Positions 18,848 to 30,598 of a stretch of DNA of 64,000 nt are shown one piece after another. A program made the translations under genes and the position numbers. A model generated the notes under the pieces. It did not search any database and had not been told where the DNA came from. It saw nothing but the letters and a program-made list of their open reading frames with translations. The DNA is from Patulibacter medicamentivorans. GTDB taxonomy: Bacteria > Actinomycetota > Thermoleophilia > Solirubrobacterales > Solirubrobacteraceae. Position 1 is the stretch's first letter. Each line of letters opens with the position of its first letter. The stretch spans positions 1 to 64,000 of the forward strand of contig NZ_AGUD01000003.1 in the NCBI RefSeq assembly GCF_000240225.1, given 5' to 3'.

Positions 18848-19284
18848 TCGCCGCCGTCGGCGGCGAGCTGCTGGAGGCGCTCGAGCACGCGCAGCAGGCT
18901 CGCGACCTCGTCGGGCGGGAGCGCCCGCAGCGCCGGCGGCGGCTGGTCGAGGATCTCCCTGGCGCGCACGGCGGCGGCGCGGCCGGCCGCCGTCAGCTGC
19001 ACCAGCTTCGCCCGCCGGTCGTCGGGGTGCGGGGTCCGCTGGACCAGTCCTCGCTCCTGGAGGTCGTCGACGATCAGCGTCGCGTACGGGGGGTCGGCCC
19101 CGAGTCGCGCCGCCAGCTCGCGGAGCGTCAGCGGCTGGTCGACGAGCCGGCGCAGTGCCCGGGTGCGCGCGAAGCTCAGGCCGAGCGCCTCGGTCACGGC
19201 GGTCCTGCGGTCGGCGTCGAGCACCAGGTCGGACATCGCCCGCCAGGCGCGACGCGCGGCGTCGGCGGTCGCGTCGTCGCTCAT
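18844..19284 (-). CDS. MarR-family transcriptional regulator
   Basis: A 146-residue winged-helix regulator with the MarR pattern LTLRELAARLGADPPYATLIVDDLQERGLV followed by the wing HPDDRRAKLVQLT. ATG 19284 overlaps the stop of the upstream DHA2 transporter gene (ATGA), so pump and regulator are co-transcribed and the regulator very probably represses the pair. It has no unusual insertions. Confidence 0.88.
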   Translation of the reverse strand: MSDDATADAARRAWRAMSDLVLDADRRTAVTEALGLSFARTRALRRLVDQPLTLRELAARLGADPPYATLIVDDLQERGLVQRTPHPDDRRAKLVQLTAAGRAAAVRAREILDQPPPALRALPPDEVASLLRVLERLQQLAADGGD

Positions 19285-20732
19285 GCCCGCACCGATGCCT
19301 CGGCCAGGCGACGCGCGGTGCGCGTGGCGCTGGCCTGCGCCGCCGAGGTGCTCGCGGCCAGGCCGAGCGCCACGACGGCGACGCCGAGGGCGCCGATCAG
19401 CCACCACGCGGGGTGGCTCGCCGGCGACAGGTCGGCGTGCAGCGAGTCGCCGACCCCGGCGGTGGCCACGGCGCCGACCAGCGCGACGCCGACGGTCTGC
19501 CCGATCTGCCGGCTCGTCGATGCGACGGCGGCGGCGACGCCGGCCTGGCTGGGCGGCATGCCCGAGACCGCGGTGTTGGTGATCGGCGGGTTCACGGCGC
19601 CGAACCCTAGCCCGAAGGCGCAGTAGGCGAGCAGCAGCCAGGCGAGCGACGTGTCGGGGCCCAGCGACACGAGCATCACGCTGCCGACGCCCAGTCCCAG
19701 GCCGCCGACCACCAGCGGGCCGCGCGCCCCGCGCGACGCGACCACGCGGCCGGCGATCGGGCCCGCCAGCACGGTCATGAGCGCCATCGGCAGCGTGCAG
19801 AGCCCGGCGCCGACGGGCGACAGGCCGCGGACCTCCTGCAGGTAGAGGGTGTTGACGAACAGGAACCCGCCGAAGGCCATGAACGTCGCGACGGCGATCA
19901 CGGTCGATGCGGCGAACGGCCGGCTGGTGAAGAACCGCAGCTCGATCAGCGGGTCGCTCGTCCGCAGCTCGTGGCGCACGAGCGCGAGAAGTGCGACAGC
20001 GGCCGTGACCGCGAGGGCGACGATCGGCGGCGAGCCCCAACCGAGGCCCGGGCCCTCGATGATCGCCGAGGTCGCCGTCGCCAGCATCACGATCACCAGC
20101 AGCTGGCCGAGCGGGTCGGGGCGGCGCGGGCGCGGGGCGCGGGACTCCGGCACGAAGCGCGCGGTCAGTGCGATCGCGACCAGGCCGATCGGGATGTTGA
20201 CCAGGAACACGGCGCGCCAGCTCAACTCGACCAGCGCGCCGCCGAGGACCGGTCCCAGCGCCATGCTGACGCCGACGACGGCGGCCCAGACGCCGATCGC
20301 CCGGGCCCGCTCCGCCGGATCCTCGAACGTGTTGCGGATGATCGACATCGCCACCGGGTTGAGCATCGATCCGCCGACGCCCTGCAGCACGCGGAAGGCG
20401 ATCAGCCACTCGATCCCCGGCGCGAGGCTGCAGCCGAGCGACGCGACGGTGAACAGCGCCAGGCCGAGCTGGAACACGCGAGCGCGGCCCAGCCGGTCGC
20501 CCGTCGAGCCGCCCAGCATCAGCAGGCTCGCCAGCGACACGGTGTAGGCGGCCGTCGTCCACTGCAGGCCGGACACCGAGGCGTCGAGGTCCTGCCGGAT
20601 CGCCGGCAGGGCGACGTTGACGGCGGTGGCGTCCATCCCCACGATCAGCAGGCTCAGGCAGCAGATCGCCAGCACGACCCGGGGCTGTGTGCGGGCCCGC
20701 CGGTCGGTGGGGGCCGAGATCGATATAGCCAT
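19281..20732 (-). CDS. DHA2-family (EmrB/QacA-type) multidrug MFS transporter
   Basis: A 483-residue, 14-helix drug:proton antiporter. Helix 1 contains the family motif LLIVGMDATAVNVALPAI; the loop motif GGSTGDRLGRARVF follows, and LQGVGGSMLNPVAMSII matches motif C of drug exporters. It is first in a two-gene operon with a MarR regulator. Short inverted repeats overlap the start codon. Confidence 0.92.
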   Translation of the reverse strand: MAISISAPTDRRARTQPRVVLAICCLSLLIVGMDATAVNVALPAIRQDLDASVSGLQWTTAAYTVSLASLLMLGGSTGDRLGRARVFQLGLALFTVASLGCSLAPGIEWLIAFRVLQGVGGSMLNPVAMSIIRNTFEDPAERARAIGVWAAVVGVSMALGPVLGGALVELSWRAVFLVNIPIGLVAIALTARFVPESRAPRPRRPDPLGQLLVIVMLATATSAIIEGPGLGWGSPPIVALAVTAAVALLALVRHELRTSDPLIELRFFTSRPFAASTVIAVATFMAFGGFLFVNTLYLQEVRGLSPVGAGLCTLPMALMTVLAGPIAGRVVASRGARGPLVVGGLGLGVGSVMLVSLGPDTSLAWLLLAYCAFGLGFGAVNPPITNTAVSGMPPSQAGVAAAVASTSRQIGQTVGVALVGAVATAGVGDSLHADLSPASHPAWWLIGALGVAVVALGLAASTSAAQASATRTARRLAEASVRA

Positions 20733-20757
20733 ACAATGACTATAGCAATATAACTAT
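20724..20757. promoter_or_regulatory. Probable MarR operator pair at the pump start
   Basis: Two overlapping AT-rich dyads, TATAG-N11-CTATA (20724-20744) and ATAG-N8-CTAT (20742-20757), cover the start codon at 20732 and the bases just upstream. The AT-richness stands out against the GC-rich surroundings. Binding by the operon's MarR protein is inferred. Confidence 0.5.
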
Positions 20758-20819
20758 CTGCTCCAGGCGTCCGGGTTGCGGGCACGGCCGCCGGCGGCGC
20801 CGGCCGCGCACGGTTGCGA

Positions 20820-23198
<2,379 letters not shown>

Positions 23199-23240
23199 CG
23201 GGTCTCCATCGGTCGGGCCGAGGCGGCCTTCGCGGTCGGG

Positions 23241-23657
23241 TCAGCGCGCCTGCTGGATCCGGATCAGGTTGCCCGCGGGATCGCGGAAGGCGCAGTCGCG
23301 GACCCCGTACGGCTGGTCGGTCGGTTCCTGGACGACCTCGGCGTCGCTGGCCTGCAGCCGCTCGAAGGCGCCGTCGACGTCGGTGGTCGCCAGGTTGATG
23401 CTGGCGAAGGTGCCCTTCGCCATCATCTCGGCGACCGTGCGCTGCTCGTCGTCGGTCAGCCCCGAGGCCTGCGGCGGATAGAGGACGATCGACGTCCCGG
23501 GCTGGTTGGCGGGGCCGAGGGTGAGCCAGTGCATCCCGCCGTACTCGACGTCGTTGCGGAGCTCGAAGCCGAGGGCGTCGCGGTAGAAGCCGAGCGAGGC
23601 CTGCGGGTCGTCGTGGGGGAGCATGGCCTGGAAGATCGTGATGTCCATGGCGCTCAC
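23241..23657 (-). CDS. VOC (glyoxalase/bleomycin-resistance) family protein
   Basis: A 138-residue single VOC domain with two beta-alpha-beta-beta-beta modules. It starts at GTG 23657 or ATG 23648 (MDITIFQAML). Such PhnB-like proteins bind metals or small ligands; some sequester antibiotics. The AraC gene ends 2 bases upstream and the UvrA-like gene follows after 42 bases, so it is part of a probable resistance operon. The substrate is unknown. Confidence 0.82.
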   Translation of the reverse strand: MSAMDITIFQAMLPHDDPQASLGFYRDALGFELRNDVEYGGMHWLTLGPANQPGTSIVLYPPQASGLTDDEQRTVAEMMAKGTFASINLATTDVDGAFERLQASDAEVVQEPTDQPYGVRDCAFRDPAGNLIRIQQAR

Positions 23658-23658
23658 C

Positions 23659-24114
23659 CTAGGTGCGGTCCGCGACCGGCGCTTCTCGATTCCTGATCGG
23701 TCTGGTGACCCGCTTGGCGACGCACGGCGCCAGGGCGGGATAGGGCTCGAATCCCGCGCCCGCCGCCTCGCGCCGGTAGACGCTGGGCGGCATCCCGACC
23801 AGCTCGCTGAAGCGGGTGCTGAAGGTTCCCAGCGACGAGCAGCCGACCTCGAAGCAGACCTCGGTGACGCTCAGCTCGCCGATCCGCAGCAGCGCCATCG
23901 CGCGCTCGATCCGGCGCGTCATCAGGTAGCTGTAGGGCGACTCGCCGTAGGCGAGCCGGAACTGGCGGCTCAGGTGCCCGGCCGACATGTGGGCGTCGCG
24001 GGCGAGCGCCTCGACGTCCAGCGGCTGCGCGTACTCCCGGTCGATCCGATCGCGGACGCGGCGCAGCCGCGCGAGGTCGCTCAGGCGCGGGGCCGGGGCG
24101 GGGCTGCTGGTCAC
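23659..24114 (-). CDS. Short AraC-family transcriptional regulator
   Basis: A 151-residue protein that is almost only an AraC/XylS DNA-binding domain: helix-turn-helix 1 at LDVEALARDAHMSAGHLSRQF and helix-turn-helix 2 at SVTEVCFEVGCSSLGTFSTRF. It has no sensor domain. GTG 24114 overlaps the TetR stop (GTGA). Stand-alone AraC domains of this type, like SoxS or MarA, act when made, which fits control by the TetR gene in front. Confidence 0.85.
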   Translation of the reverse strand: MTSSPAPAPRLSDLARLRRVRDRIDREYAQPLDVEALARDAHMSAGHLSRQFRLAYGESPYSYLMTRRIERAMALLRIGELSVTEVCFEVGCSSLGTFSTRFSELVGMPPSVYRREAAGAGFEPYPALAPCVAKRVTRPIRNREAPVADRT

Positions 24115-24740
24115 GGGCCAGATCGTGCCACACCGGGCTGGGCGTGGACCGCGATCAGGCTGGTGGGCAGGTGGGCCAGGAGTCGGCCGAGGTCGACGCC
24201 GTCGTCCGACCGGGCGGCGATGAACGCGCCGTCGAAGTAGGCCAGCGCGATCCGGGCGAGCTCCTCGGCCTCGGCGCCATCGGCGGCGATGCCGAAGGCG
24301 ATGGCGGCCTGGGCGGCGAGCTTGCTCTGGGCGGTGTCCCGTACGCGGCCCACGACGGTGCGGACGTCGTGGTCGTCGCCGGTCGGGGGCTGCAGCGCCA
24401 GCACGATCAGCAGGCGGAGGAAGTCGGGGTGCTCCTCGAGGGCGTCGGCGGTGATCCTGACGCAGGCCGCCAGGTGCTCCTCGGCGCCGCCGACGCGCTC
24501 TCGGGGCAGTTCCAGGTCGCCGAAGAAGCGGACGGCGCCGCGCTCCATGACGGCGAGCAGGACGCCGTTCTTCGACCCGAAGTAGTGGTAGATCGAGCTC
24601 AGGGGGATGCCCGACGCCTTGACGAGCGCCGACACCGTCGCGGCCTCGTACCCGTGCTCGGCCATCAGCTGCTCGGCGGCGTCGAGCACCGCCTCGCGCG
24701 AGCGGGCGCCGCGCCGGTTCGGGGTCACGTCCGTGGCCAT
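24111..24740 (-). CDS. TetR-family repressor
   Basis: A 209-residue regulator. The helix-turn-helix is ATVSALVKASGIPLSSIYHYFGSKNGVL; the rest is a helical ligand domain. ATG 24740 gives a normal N-terminus. It is the first gene of the TetR-AraC-VOC-UvrA-like group and is divergent from the meta-cleavage operon at 24812, with a palindrome over that operon's start codon. It may therefore control aromatic degradation, the resistance genes, or both. Confidence 0.87.
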   Translation of the reverse strand: MATDVTPNRRGARSREAVLDAAEQLMAEHGYEAATVSALVKASGIPLSSIYHYFGSKNGVLLAVMERGAVRFFGDLELPRERVGGAEEHLAACVRITADALEEHPDFLRLLIVLALQPPTGDDHDVRTVVGRVRDTAQSKLAAQAAIAFGIAADGAEAEELARIALAYFDGAFIAARSDDGVDLGRLLAHLPTSLIAVHAQPGVARSGP

Positions 24741-24774
24741 CGCCACAGGGTAGGGCACGCGCAAGGTTTTGTAG

Positions 24775-24820
24775 TTGACACTCCAAATCATGTTCTGTAG
24801 CGTCCGCTCCAATGTTGGAG
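24775..24820 (+). promoter_or_regulatory. Promoter and operator of the meta-cleavage operon
   Basis: TTGACA (24775-24780), a 17-base spacer and TAGCGT (24798-24803) form a good sigma-70-type promoter. The perfect palindrome CTCCAA-TG-TTGGAG (24807-24820) covers the likely transcription start and the ATG at 24812, and a half-copy CTCCAA lies at 24781. A TetR repressor bound there would block initiation. The transcript would have a very short leader or none. Confidence 0.6.
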
Positions 24821-26866
24821 AACGGGAGCAGCGAGATCCGCGCCGACGTCGTGATCGTCGGCTACGGCCCCGTCGGGGCCACCGCCGCGAACGAGCTCGG
24901 GCAGGCCGGCCTCGACGTCGTGGTGGTCGAGCGCGATCCGTCGCCCTATCCGCGAGCGCGGGCGATCTCGACCGACGAGGACGTGCTGCGGTGCTGGCAG
25001 CACGTCGGTCTCGCGGACGCGCTGAAGGCCGAGATGCTCGGCGACCGACCGATCGACTTCGTCGACCGCCGCGGCCGCTCGTTCCTCTCGTTCAACCTGC
25101 GGTCGCGGGGGAACGGCCACCCGCCCCAGATGTTCATCTACCAGCCGGCGGTCGAGCGGACGATCCGCGCCGGCGTCGAGCGGTTCCCCAACGTGACCGT
25201 GCTGCTGGAGCGCGAAGCGGGCGCGGTGCGCCAGTCGTCCGCCGGCGTCGAGCTCGACGTCACCGACCTGCGCGACCGGTCGCGGTGCGTCGTGCGCGCC
25301 TCGTTCCTGCTCGCCTGCGACGGCGGCGCGAGCCCGATCCGCACGCAGCTGCAGATCGGGTTCGACGGGACGACGTACGAGGACCCGTGGGTGGTGATCG
25401 ACACCAAGGTCGAGCGGGAGTGGCCCGAGGTCGACCGCCTGCGGTTCCACTGCGATCCCGAGCGCCCGGCGGTCGACTGCCCGACGCCGCTGGGGCACCA
25501 CCGCTGGGAGTTCCCGGTCCTGCCGGGCGAGGACCGCGACGAGGTCTCCAGCGAGGCCTACGTCTGGACCCTGCTGGACCGCCACGGCATCACGCCGGAG
25601 CACGTCACGATCCTGCGCCGCGCCGTCTACGTGCACCACGTCCGATTCGCGGAGCGCTGGCGCGCGGGTCGGGTCTTCCTGCTCGGCGACGCCGCGCACT
25701 GCATGCCACCGTGGATCGGGCAGGGGATGGCGTCCGGCGTACGAGACGCGCACAACCTCTGCTGGAAGCTGGCCGCGGTCGTCCGCGGCGAGGCGCTGCC
25801 CGCGCTGCTGGACAGCTACGAGCCGGAGCGCAAGCCCCACGTGCGGGCGGTGACGGCCCGGGCCGTGTTCTTCGGCCGGGTCATCACCGAGCGCCGTCGA
25901 CCGCTCGCCGTCGCCCGCAACCTCGCGTTCGCCGCCGCGATGCGGGCGCCGGGCATCGGCCCGTACCTCCGCGACGGCGACTGGTTCCCCGACAGCGACG
26001 ACCGGCGCGGGTTCGTCGACCGCGCCAGCCGCGATGCGCATCCGATCGTCGGCAGGCGGCTGCCGCAGCCGCTCGTCACCCCGAGCGGCGGGGCGGCGCC
26101 CGTCCCGCTCGACGACGTGCTCGGCCGCGGGTGGTCGATCCTGTCGCGCAGCCCGCGCCAGCCGGGACCCTGGGACGGCCTGGCCCGGGTCCTGGTCCTC
26201 GGTCGCGATCTGGCCGTCGAGGGCCCGCTGCTCGACGACGCCCTCGGCGCGACCGACGCGGTGATCGTGCGCCCCGACCGGACCGTCTTCGCCGCCGCCG
26301 CGGCCGGCGAGTCGTTCGCCGCGCCGCCCGCCGAGCTGCGCGGAGCCGGCGGATCGCTGCCGGTCGTCGCGGAGGCCGGTCCCGGCGAGCGGCTGCTGGC
26401 GGCCGTGGCCGCGCGTCTCGACGATCGTCGGCTCGAGCTCGCGATCGGCCACCTCCCGGGCCTGGCGGCGATCTTCGGCCAGATGGCCAAGGGGTACGTC
26501 CCGCGCGTCGCCAACGGCTTCGTCGGCGAGATCCAGTACGACCTCCGCCGCGCCGGCGGCCGGATCTCGACCTGGACGCTGAAGGTGGCCGGCCAGCGCG
26601 CGTTCGCGCGTCGCGGGGCCGCCGCCGACCCGGCGCTGACCGTCCGGATCGCGCTCGCCGACTTCCTGCGGATGGTGGCCGGCGAGCTCGACCAGGTCGA
26701 GCTGCTGCGGGCGCGTCGGATCGAGATCGCCGGCGACGGCCTGCTCGCGGCCCGCCTCGGCCCGCTCTTCGGCCGGCCGGCGCCGCCCGACGTCTACGTG
26801 GCGCCGCCGACCGTCGATCCGCCGGTCGTGGGTGGCCGGGATCCCATCAACCTCGTGGAGGCCTGA
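24812..26866 (+). CDS. mhpA: FAD monooxygenase (MhpA-like phenol hydroxylase) with C-terminal SCP2-like domain
   Basis: A 684-residue aromatic hydroxylase that adds OH beside a phenol OH using NAD(P)H and O2. The FAD-binding motif GYGPVGATAANELGQAG is near 17-33, and the second motif GDAAHCMPPWIGQGMASGVRDA near 295-315. After the usual thioredoxin-like part, the last ~130 residues (about 545-665: FGQMAKGYVPRVANGF to VELLRARRIEIAGDG) look like an SCP2 sterol-carrier fold, which is not present in E. coli MhpA (554 residues). The start ATG lies in the operator palindrome. It is the first gene of a six-gene operon. Confidence 0.88.
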   Translation: MLENGSSEIRADVVIVGYGPVGATAANELGQAGLDVVVVERDPSPYPRARAISTDEDVLRCWQHVGLADALKAEMLGDRPIDFVDRRGRSFLSFNLRSRGNGHPPQMFIYQPAVERTIRAGVERFPNVTVLLEREAGAVRQSSAGVELDVTDLRDRSRCVVRASFLLACDGGASPIRTQLQIGFDGTTYEDPWVVIDTKVEREWPEVDRLRFHCDPERPAVDCPTPLGHHRWEFPVLPGEDRDEVSSEAYVWTLLDRHGITPEHVTILRRAVYVHHVRFAERWRAGRVFLLGDAAHCMPPWIGQGMASGVRDAHNLCWKLAAVVRGEALPALLDSYEPERKPHVRAVTARAVFFGRVITERRRPLAVARNLAFAAAMRAPGIGPYLRDGDWFPDSDDRRGFVDRASRDAHPIVGRRLPQPLVTPSGGAAPVPLDDVLGRGWSILSRSPRQPGPWDGLARVLVLGRDLAVEGPLLDDALGATDAVIVRPDRTVFAAAAAGESFAAPPAELRGAGGSLPVVAEAGPGERLLAAVAARLDDRRLELAIGHLPGLAAIFGQMAKGYVPRVANGFVGEIQYDLRRAGGRISTWTLKVAGQRAFARRGAAADPALTVRIALADFLRMVAGELDQVELLRARRIEIAGDGLLAARLGPLFGRPAPPDVYVAPPTVDPPVVGGRDPINLVEA

Positions 26867-26869
26867 CCG

Positions 26870-27883
26870 ATGAACCGCACCGCTCCCGTCTGCAAGCTGG
26901 GCCACGTCCAGCTGGCGACCCCCGACATCGACGCCTCGCTGCGGTTCTTCCGCGACCTCGTCGGCCTCGACGTCGTGGGGGAGGACGACGGCCGGGTCTA
27001 CCTGCGCGCCTGGAACGAGGTCGATCACCACTCGCTCGTCCTGCGCGAGGGGCCGACCGGCGTCGACCACTTCGCGCTGCGCGCCTCGAGCGCCGCCCAT
27101 CTCGATGCGCTCGCCGTCGATCTGCGGGCCCACGGGATCGCGGTCGACGAGGTCGCCGCCGGCGCGGAGCTCGGCCAGGGCGACGCGATCCGCTTCGTCT
27201 CGCCGCAGGGCCACCCGTGGGAGGTCTACTGGGAGATGGCCAAGGGCCGGCAGGACTCGCACCTGCTGAACCAGCGCGGCAAGGCGTACCTGCGCGGCAG
27301 CTCGCCGATGCACCTGGACCACATCAACATCGCGTGCGTCGACCCGGCCGCCGGCGAGGCGTTCCTCGCCGACCGCCTCGGCTTCCTGCGTCGCGAGTAC
27401 GTCCAGCCGACCGACGGTCCCGTCTTCGCCTCGTGGATGTCGGTCACGTCGCAGATCCACGACATCGCGATCGCGATGGACCCGCCGCCCTCGCTGCGCG
27501 ACGGCCGACTGCACCACATCTCCTACATCCACCAGGACCGCTCGGACGTGCTGCGGGCCGGCGAGATCATGCGCGACGCCGAGGTGCAGATCGACCTCGC
27601 GCCGGGCAAGCACGGGATCAGCCAGGCGTTCTTCCTCTACGTCAAGGACCCGGGATCGGGACATCGGGTCGAGCTGTTCGCGGGCGGCATGCACGTCTTC
27701 GACCCCGACTGGGAGCCGGTTCGCTGGGACGAGACGAACATCGAGACCGGCATGGTCTGGGTCGGCCCCGACTTCCTGCCGGGATCGGGCGGGCCGATGG
27801 ACCCGACGACGCCGTGCCTGCCGGAGGCCGATCCCGCCGGCCGGCCGGCCGCGGGGGTCGCCGCCACCGAGGCCGGCCGATGA
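26870..27883 (+). CDS. Extradiol (catechol 2,3-) dioxygenase
   Basis: A 337-residue two-domain VOC dioxygenase that opens the catechol ring next to the OH groups. The Fe(II) ligands of the C-terminal domain are visible: His151 in HLDHIN, His215/216 in RLHHISY and Glu268 in HRVELF. It lies between the hydroxylase and the hydratase. Unlike E. coli MhpB, it is of the type I (VOC) class. ATG 26870 is 3 bases after the hydroxylase stop. Confidence 0.9.
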   Translation: MNRTAPVCKLGHVQLATPDIDASLRFFRDLVGLDVVGEDDGRVYLRAWNEVDHHSLVLREGPTGVDHFALRASSAAHLDALAVDLRAHGIAVDEVAAGAELGQGDAIRFVSPQGHPWEVYWEMAKGRQDSHLLNQRGKAYLRGSSPMHLDHINIACVDPAAGEAFLADRLGFLRREYVQPTDGPVFASWMSVTSQIHDIAIAMDPPPSLRDGRLHHISYIHQDRSDVLRAGEIMRDAEVQIDLAPGKHGISQAFFLYVKDPGSGHRVELFAGGMHVFDPDWEPVRWDETNIETGMVWVGPDFLPGSGGPMDPTTPCLPEADPAGRPAAGVAATEAGR

Positions 27884-28698
27884 GCGCGTCGGAGCGGGTC
27901 GGGCTCGAGCCCGCGACCCTGCGCGCGATCGCCGAGCTGCTGGCGCGGGCCGAGGGCGACCGCGATCCGATCGCTCCGCCGTCGGCGACCCACCCGGACC
28001 TGACCGTCGAGGAGGCCTACGAGATCCAGGCGATCAACGCCCGCGCGCGGGCCGAGGATCCGGCGGCCGCGATCGTCGGCCACAAGATCGGCCTGACCTC
28101 GCGGGCGATGCAGGAGATGCTCGGGGTCGACGAGCCCGACTACGGCTGCCTGTACGCCGACCGGGTCCTCGACGGCGGCGCGTCGATCGCCGCGGCCGAC
28201 CTGATCGCCCCGCGCATCGAGCCGGAGATCGCCTTCGTGCTGGCCGAGCCGCTGGCCACGGCCGACGGGGCGGCGGTGACGGCGCAGGACGTGCTCGCCG
28301 CCACCGCCTACGTGGTGCCGTCGATCGAGGTGATCGACAGCCGGATCAGCGACTGGCGGATCACGCTCGTCGACACGATCGCCGACAACGCCAGCTGCGC
28401 CCGCGTCGTGCTCGGCGCCACCCGGACGCCGCCGGGCGACGTCGACCTGGCCGCCGCGGCGGTCGACCTGCGCGTCAACGGCGAGTCGCTGCAGCGGGGC
28501 GTCGGCAGCGCCGTCCTCGGTCACCCCGCGGAGGCGGTCGCCTGGCTGGCCAACGCGCTCGCCGGCCACGGCGTGACGCTCGCGGCCGGGCAGGTGCTGA
28601 TGCCGGGCTCGCTGACCGCGGCGGTGCCGTTCGAGCGGGGCGACCACGTGGTCGCCGACTTCGGTCCGCTCGGCGCGGTCGAGGTGCACGGCGCATGA
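27880..28698 (+). CDS. mhpD: 2-keto-4-pentenoate hydratase
   Basis: A 272-residue member of the fumarylacetoacetate-hydrolase-like hydratases; it adds water to 2-hydroxypenta-2,4-dienoate to give 4-hydroxy-2-oxovalerate. Typical segments are [23 protein letters not shown] and [12 protein letters not shown] (metal-binding Glu) and ASCARVVLG. It starts at ATG 27880 with ATGA overlap to the dioxygenase and ends with ATGA overlap to the dehydrogenase. Confidence 0.93.
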   Translation: MSASERVGLEPATLRAIAELLARAEGDRDPIAPPSATHPDLTVEEAYEIQAINARARAEDPAAAIVGHKIGLTSRAMQEMLGVDEPDYGCLYADRVLDGGASIAAADLIAPRIEPEIAFVLAEPLATADGAAVTAQDVLAATAYVVPSIEVIDSRISDWRITLVDTIADNASCARVVLGATRTPPGDVDLAAAAVDLRVNGESLQRGVGSAVLGHPAEAVAWLANALAGHGVTLAAGQVLMPGSLTAAVPFERGDHVVADFGPLGAVEVHGA

Positions 28699-29570
28699 GG
28701 GCGACCGCGGCGATCGTCGGGTCGGGCAACATCGGCACCGACCTGCTCCACAAGCTCCGCCGCTCCGCGCACGTCGAGCCGCGCTGGATGATCGGCGTGG
28801 ACCCCGGGTCGCCCGGGTTGGCTCGCGCTCGCGACCTGGGCGTGATCGCCAGCGCCGAGGGCATCGACTGGCTGCTGGCGCAGGACGAGCTTCCCGACCT
28901 GGTCTTCGAGGCGACCGCGGCGAAGGTCCATGCCGCCGCCGCGCCGCGCTACGCCGCCGCCGGCATCCGCGCGATCGACCTGACCCCGGCGGCCGTGGGC
29001 CCGTTCGTGGTCCCGGCGGTCAACCTCGACGAGCACCTGGACAAGCCGAACGTGAACATGGTCACCTGCGGCGGCCAGGCGACGGTGCCGATGGTCCACG
29101 CCGTGGCGCGGGTGGCGCCGGTGCGCTACGCCGAGATCGTGGCGTCGATCGCGTCGCGCTCCGCCGGACCGGGCACCCGCGCCAGCATCGACGAGTTCAC
29201 CCGGACGACGTCGCGGGCGATCAGCGAGGTCGGCGGCGCCGGGGAGGGGCGGGCGATCATCGTCCTCAACCCGGCCGAGCCGCCGCTCCTGATGCGGGAC
29301 ACGGTGATCTGCGAGATCGACCCCGACGCCGACCGCGACGCGATCGCTGCCTCGATCGCCGAGATGGCCGGCGAGGTCGCGCGCTACGTACCGGGCTACC
29401 GCCTGACGGCGCCGCCGCAGTTCGCGGACGGCCGGGTGACGATCCTGCTCGAGGTCGAGGGCGCCGGCGACTTCCTCGAGCGCTACAGCGGCAACCTCGA
29501 CATCATGACCGCCGCCGCGACCCGGGTCGGGGAGCGGATCGCGCGGAAGGTCCTGGAGGTGCGGGCATGA
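28695..29570 (+). CDS. mhpF: Acetaldehyde dehydrogenase (acetylating)
   Basis: A 291-residue CoA-dependent enzyme converting acetaldehyde to acetyl-CoA with NAD. The NAD-binding [10 protein letters not shown] is at 9-18. The catalytic cysteine is in [16 protein letters not shown] near 119-124, and [12 protein letters not shown] matches the family. It partners the aldolase that follows; the two normally form a channelling complex. Both junctions are ATGA overlaps. Confidence 0.94.
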   Translation: MRATAAIVGSGNIGTDLLHKLRRSAHVEPRWMIGVDPGSPGLARARDLGVIASAEGIDWLLAQDELPDLVFEATAAKVHAAAAPRYAAAGIRAIDLTPAAVGPFVVPAVNLDEHLDKPNVNMVTCGGQATVPMVHAVARVAPVRYAEIVASIASRSAGPGTRASIDEFTRTTSRAISEVGGAGEGRAIIVLNPAEPPLLMRDTVICEIDPDADRDAIAASIAEMAGEVARYVPGYRLTAPPQFADGRVTILLEVEGAGDFLERYSGNLDIMTAAATRVGERIARKVLEVRA

Positions 29571-30598
29571 CGTTCTCCGCCGACCTCGACGTGCGCGTCA
29601 CCGACAGCTCGCTGCGCGACGGGTCGCACGCGGTCGCCCACCGGTTCACCGTCGAGCAGGTCAGGGCGATGGTGGCCGGCATGGACGCCGCCGGCGTGCC
29701 GGTGATCGAGGTGGCCCACGGCGACGGCCTCGGCGGCTCGACGCTGACCTACGGGCGGAGCCTGGTCGACGAGCGGGAGCTGATCGCCGCCGCCGTCGAG
29801 ACGGCGCGGGCGGCGACGATCGCCAGCCTGATCCTGCCCGGCGTCGGGACCGTCGGGGACATCCGGGCGGCCCGCGACCTCGGCGTCGGACTGCTGCGCG
29901 TCGCCACCCATGCGAGCGAGGCGGACATCGCCGCCGAGCACCTCCGGGTCGCCCGCGAGCTCGGCATGGAGACCGCCGGCTTCCTGATGATGAGCCACAC
30001 GCTGACGCCGGACGCCCTGGCCGCCCAGGCGAGGGTGATGGCGGACGACGGCTGCGAGTGCGTCTACGTCGTGGACTCCGCGGGCGCGATGGTCCTCGAC
30101 GAGGTCGCCGAGCGCGTCACTGCCGTGGTCCAGGAGCTCGGCGACGACGCCCAGGTCGGCTTCCACGCTCACCGCAACCTCGGGGTGGGCGAGGCCAACA
30201 GCCTGGTCGCCGTCCGCGCCGGGGCGGTCCAGATCGACGGATCGCTGCGGGCGTTCGGCGCCGGCTCGGGCAACGCCCAGACCGAGGTCGTGGTGGCGCT
30301 GCTCGACCGCGCCGGGCTGCGGACCGGGATCGACGTCGCCGCGCTGCTCGACGTGGCCGAGGACGTGGCCGCGCCGCTGCAGCCGGCGGTGCCGGTCGTC
30401 GACCGCGACGCCGTCACGCTCGGGTTGTCGGGGGTCTACTCGAGCTTCCTCGCGCACGCGCGCCGGATCGGCGCCGAGTACGGCGTTCCGGCGCACGAGC
30501 TGCTGCGCGACGCGGGGGAGCGCGGCCTGGTCGGCGGCCAGGAGGACCTGCTCGTCGACATCGCCGTCGCCACCACCATCCACCGGAGCACCCCATGA
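29567..30598 (+). CDS. mhpE: 4-hydroxy-2-oxovalerate aldolase
   Basis: A 343-residue DRE-TIM aldolase that splits 4-hydroxy-2-oxovalerate into pyruvate and acetaldehyde. The catalytic start [11 protein letters not shown] is near 12-22 and the metal ligands are in [14 protein letters not shown]. DmpG-type communication C-terminal helices ([22 protein letters not shown]) are present. It follows and partners the acetaldehyde dehydrogenase. Confidence 0.94.
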   Translation: MTFSADLDVRVTDSSLRDGSHAVAHRFTVEQVRAMVAGMDAAGVPVIEVAHGDGLGGSTLTYGRSLVDERELIAAAVETARAATIASLILPGVGTVGDIRAARDLGVGLLRVATHASEADIAAEHLRVARELGMETAGFLMMSHTLTPDALAAQARVMADDGCECVYVVDSAGAMVLDEVAERVTAVVQELGDDAQVGFHAHRNLGVGEANSLVAVRAGAVQIDGSLRAFGAGSGNAQTEVVVALLDRAGLRTGIDVAALLDVAEDVAAPLQPAVPVVDRDAVTLGLSGVYSSFLAHARRIGAEYGVPAHELLRDAGERGLVGGQEDLLVDIAVATTIHRSTP

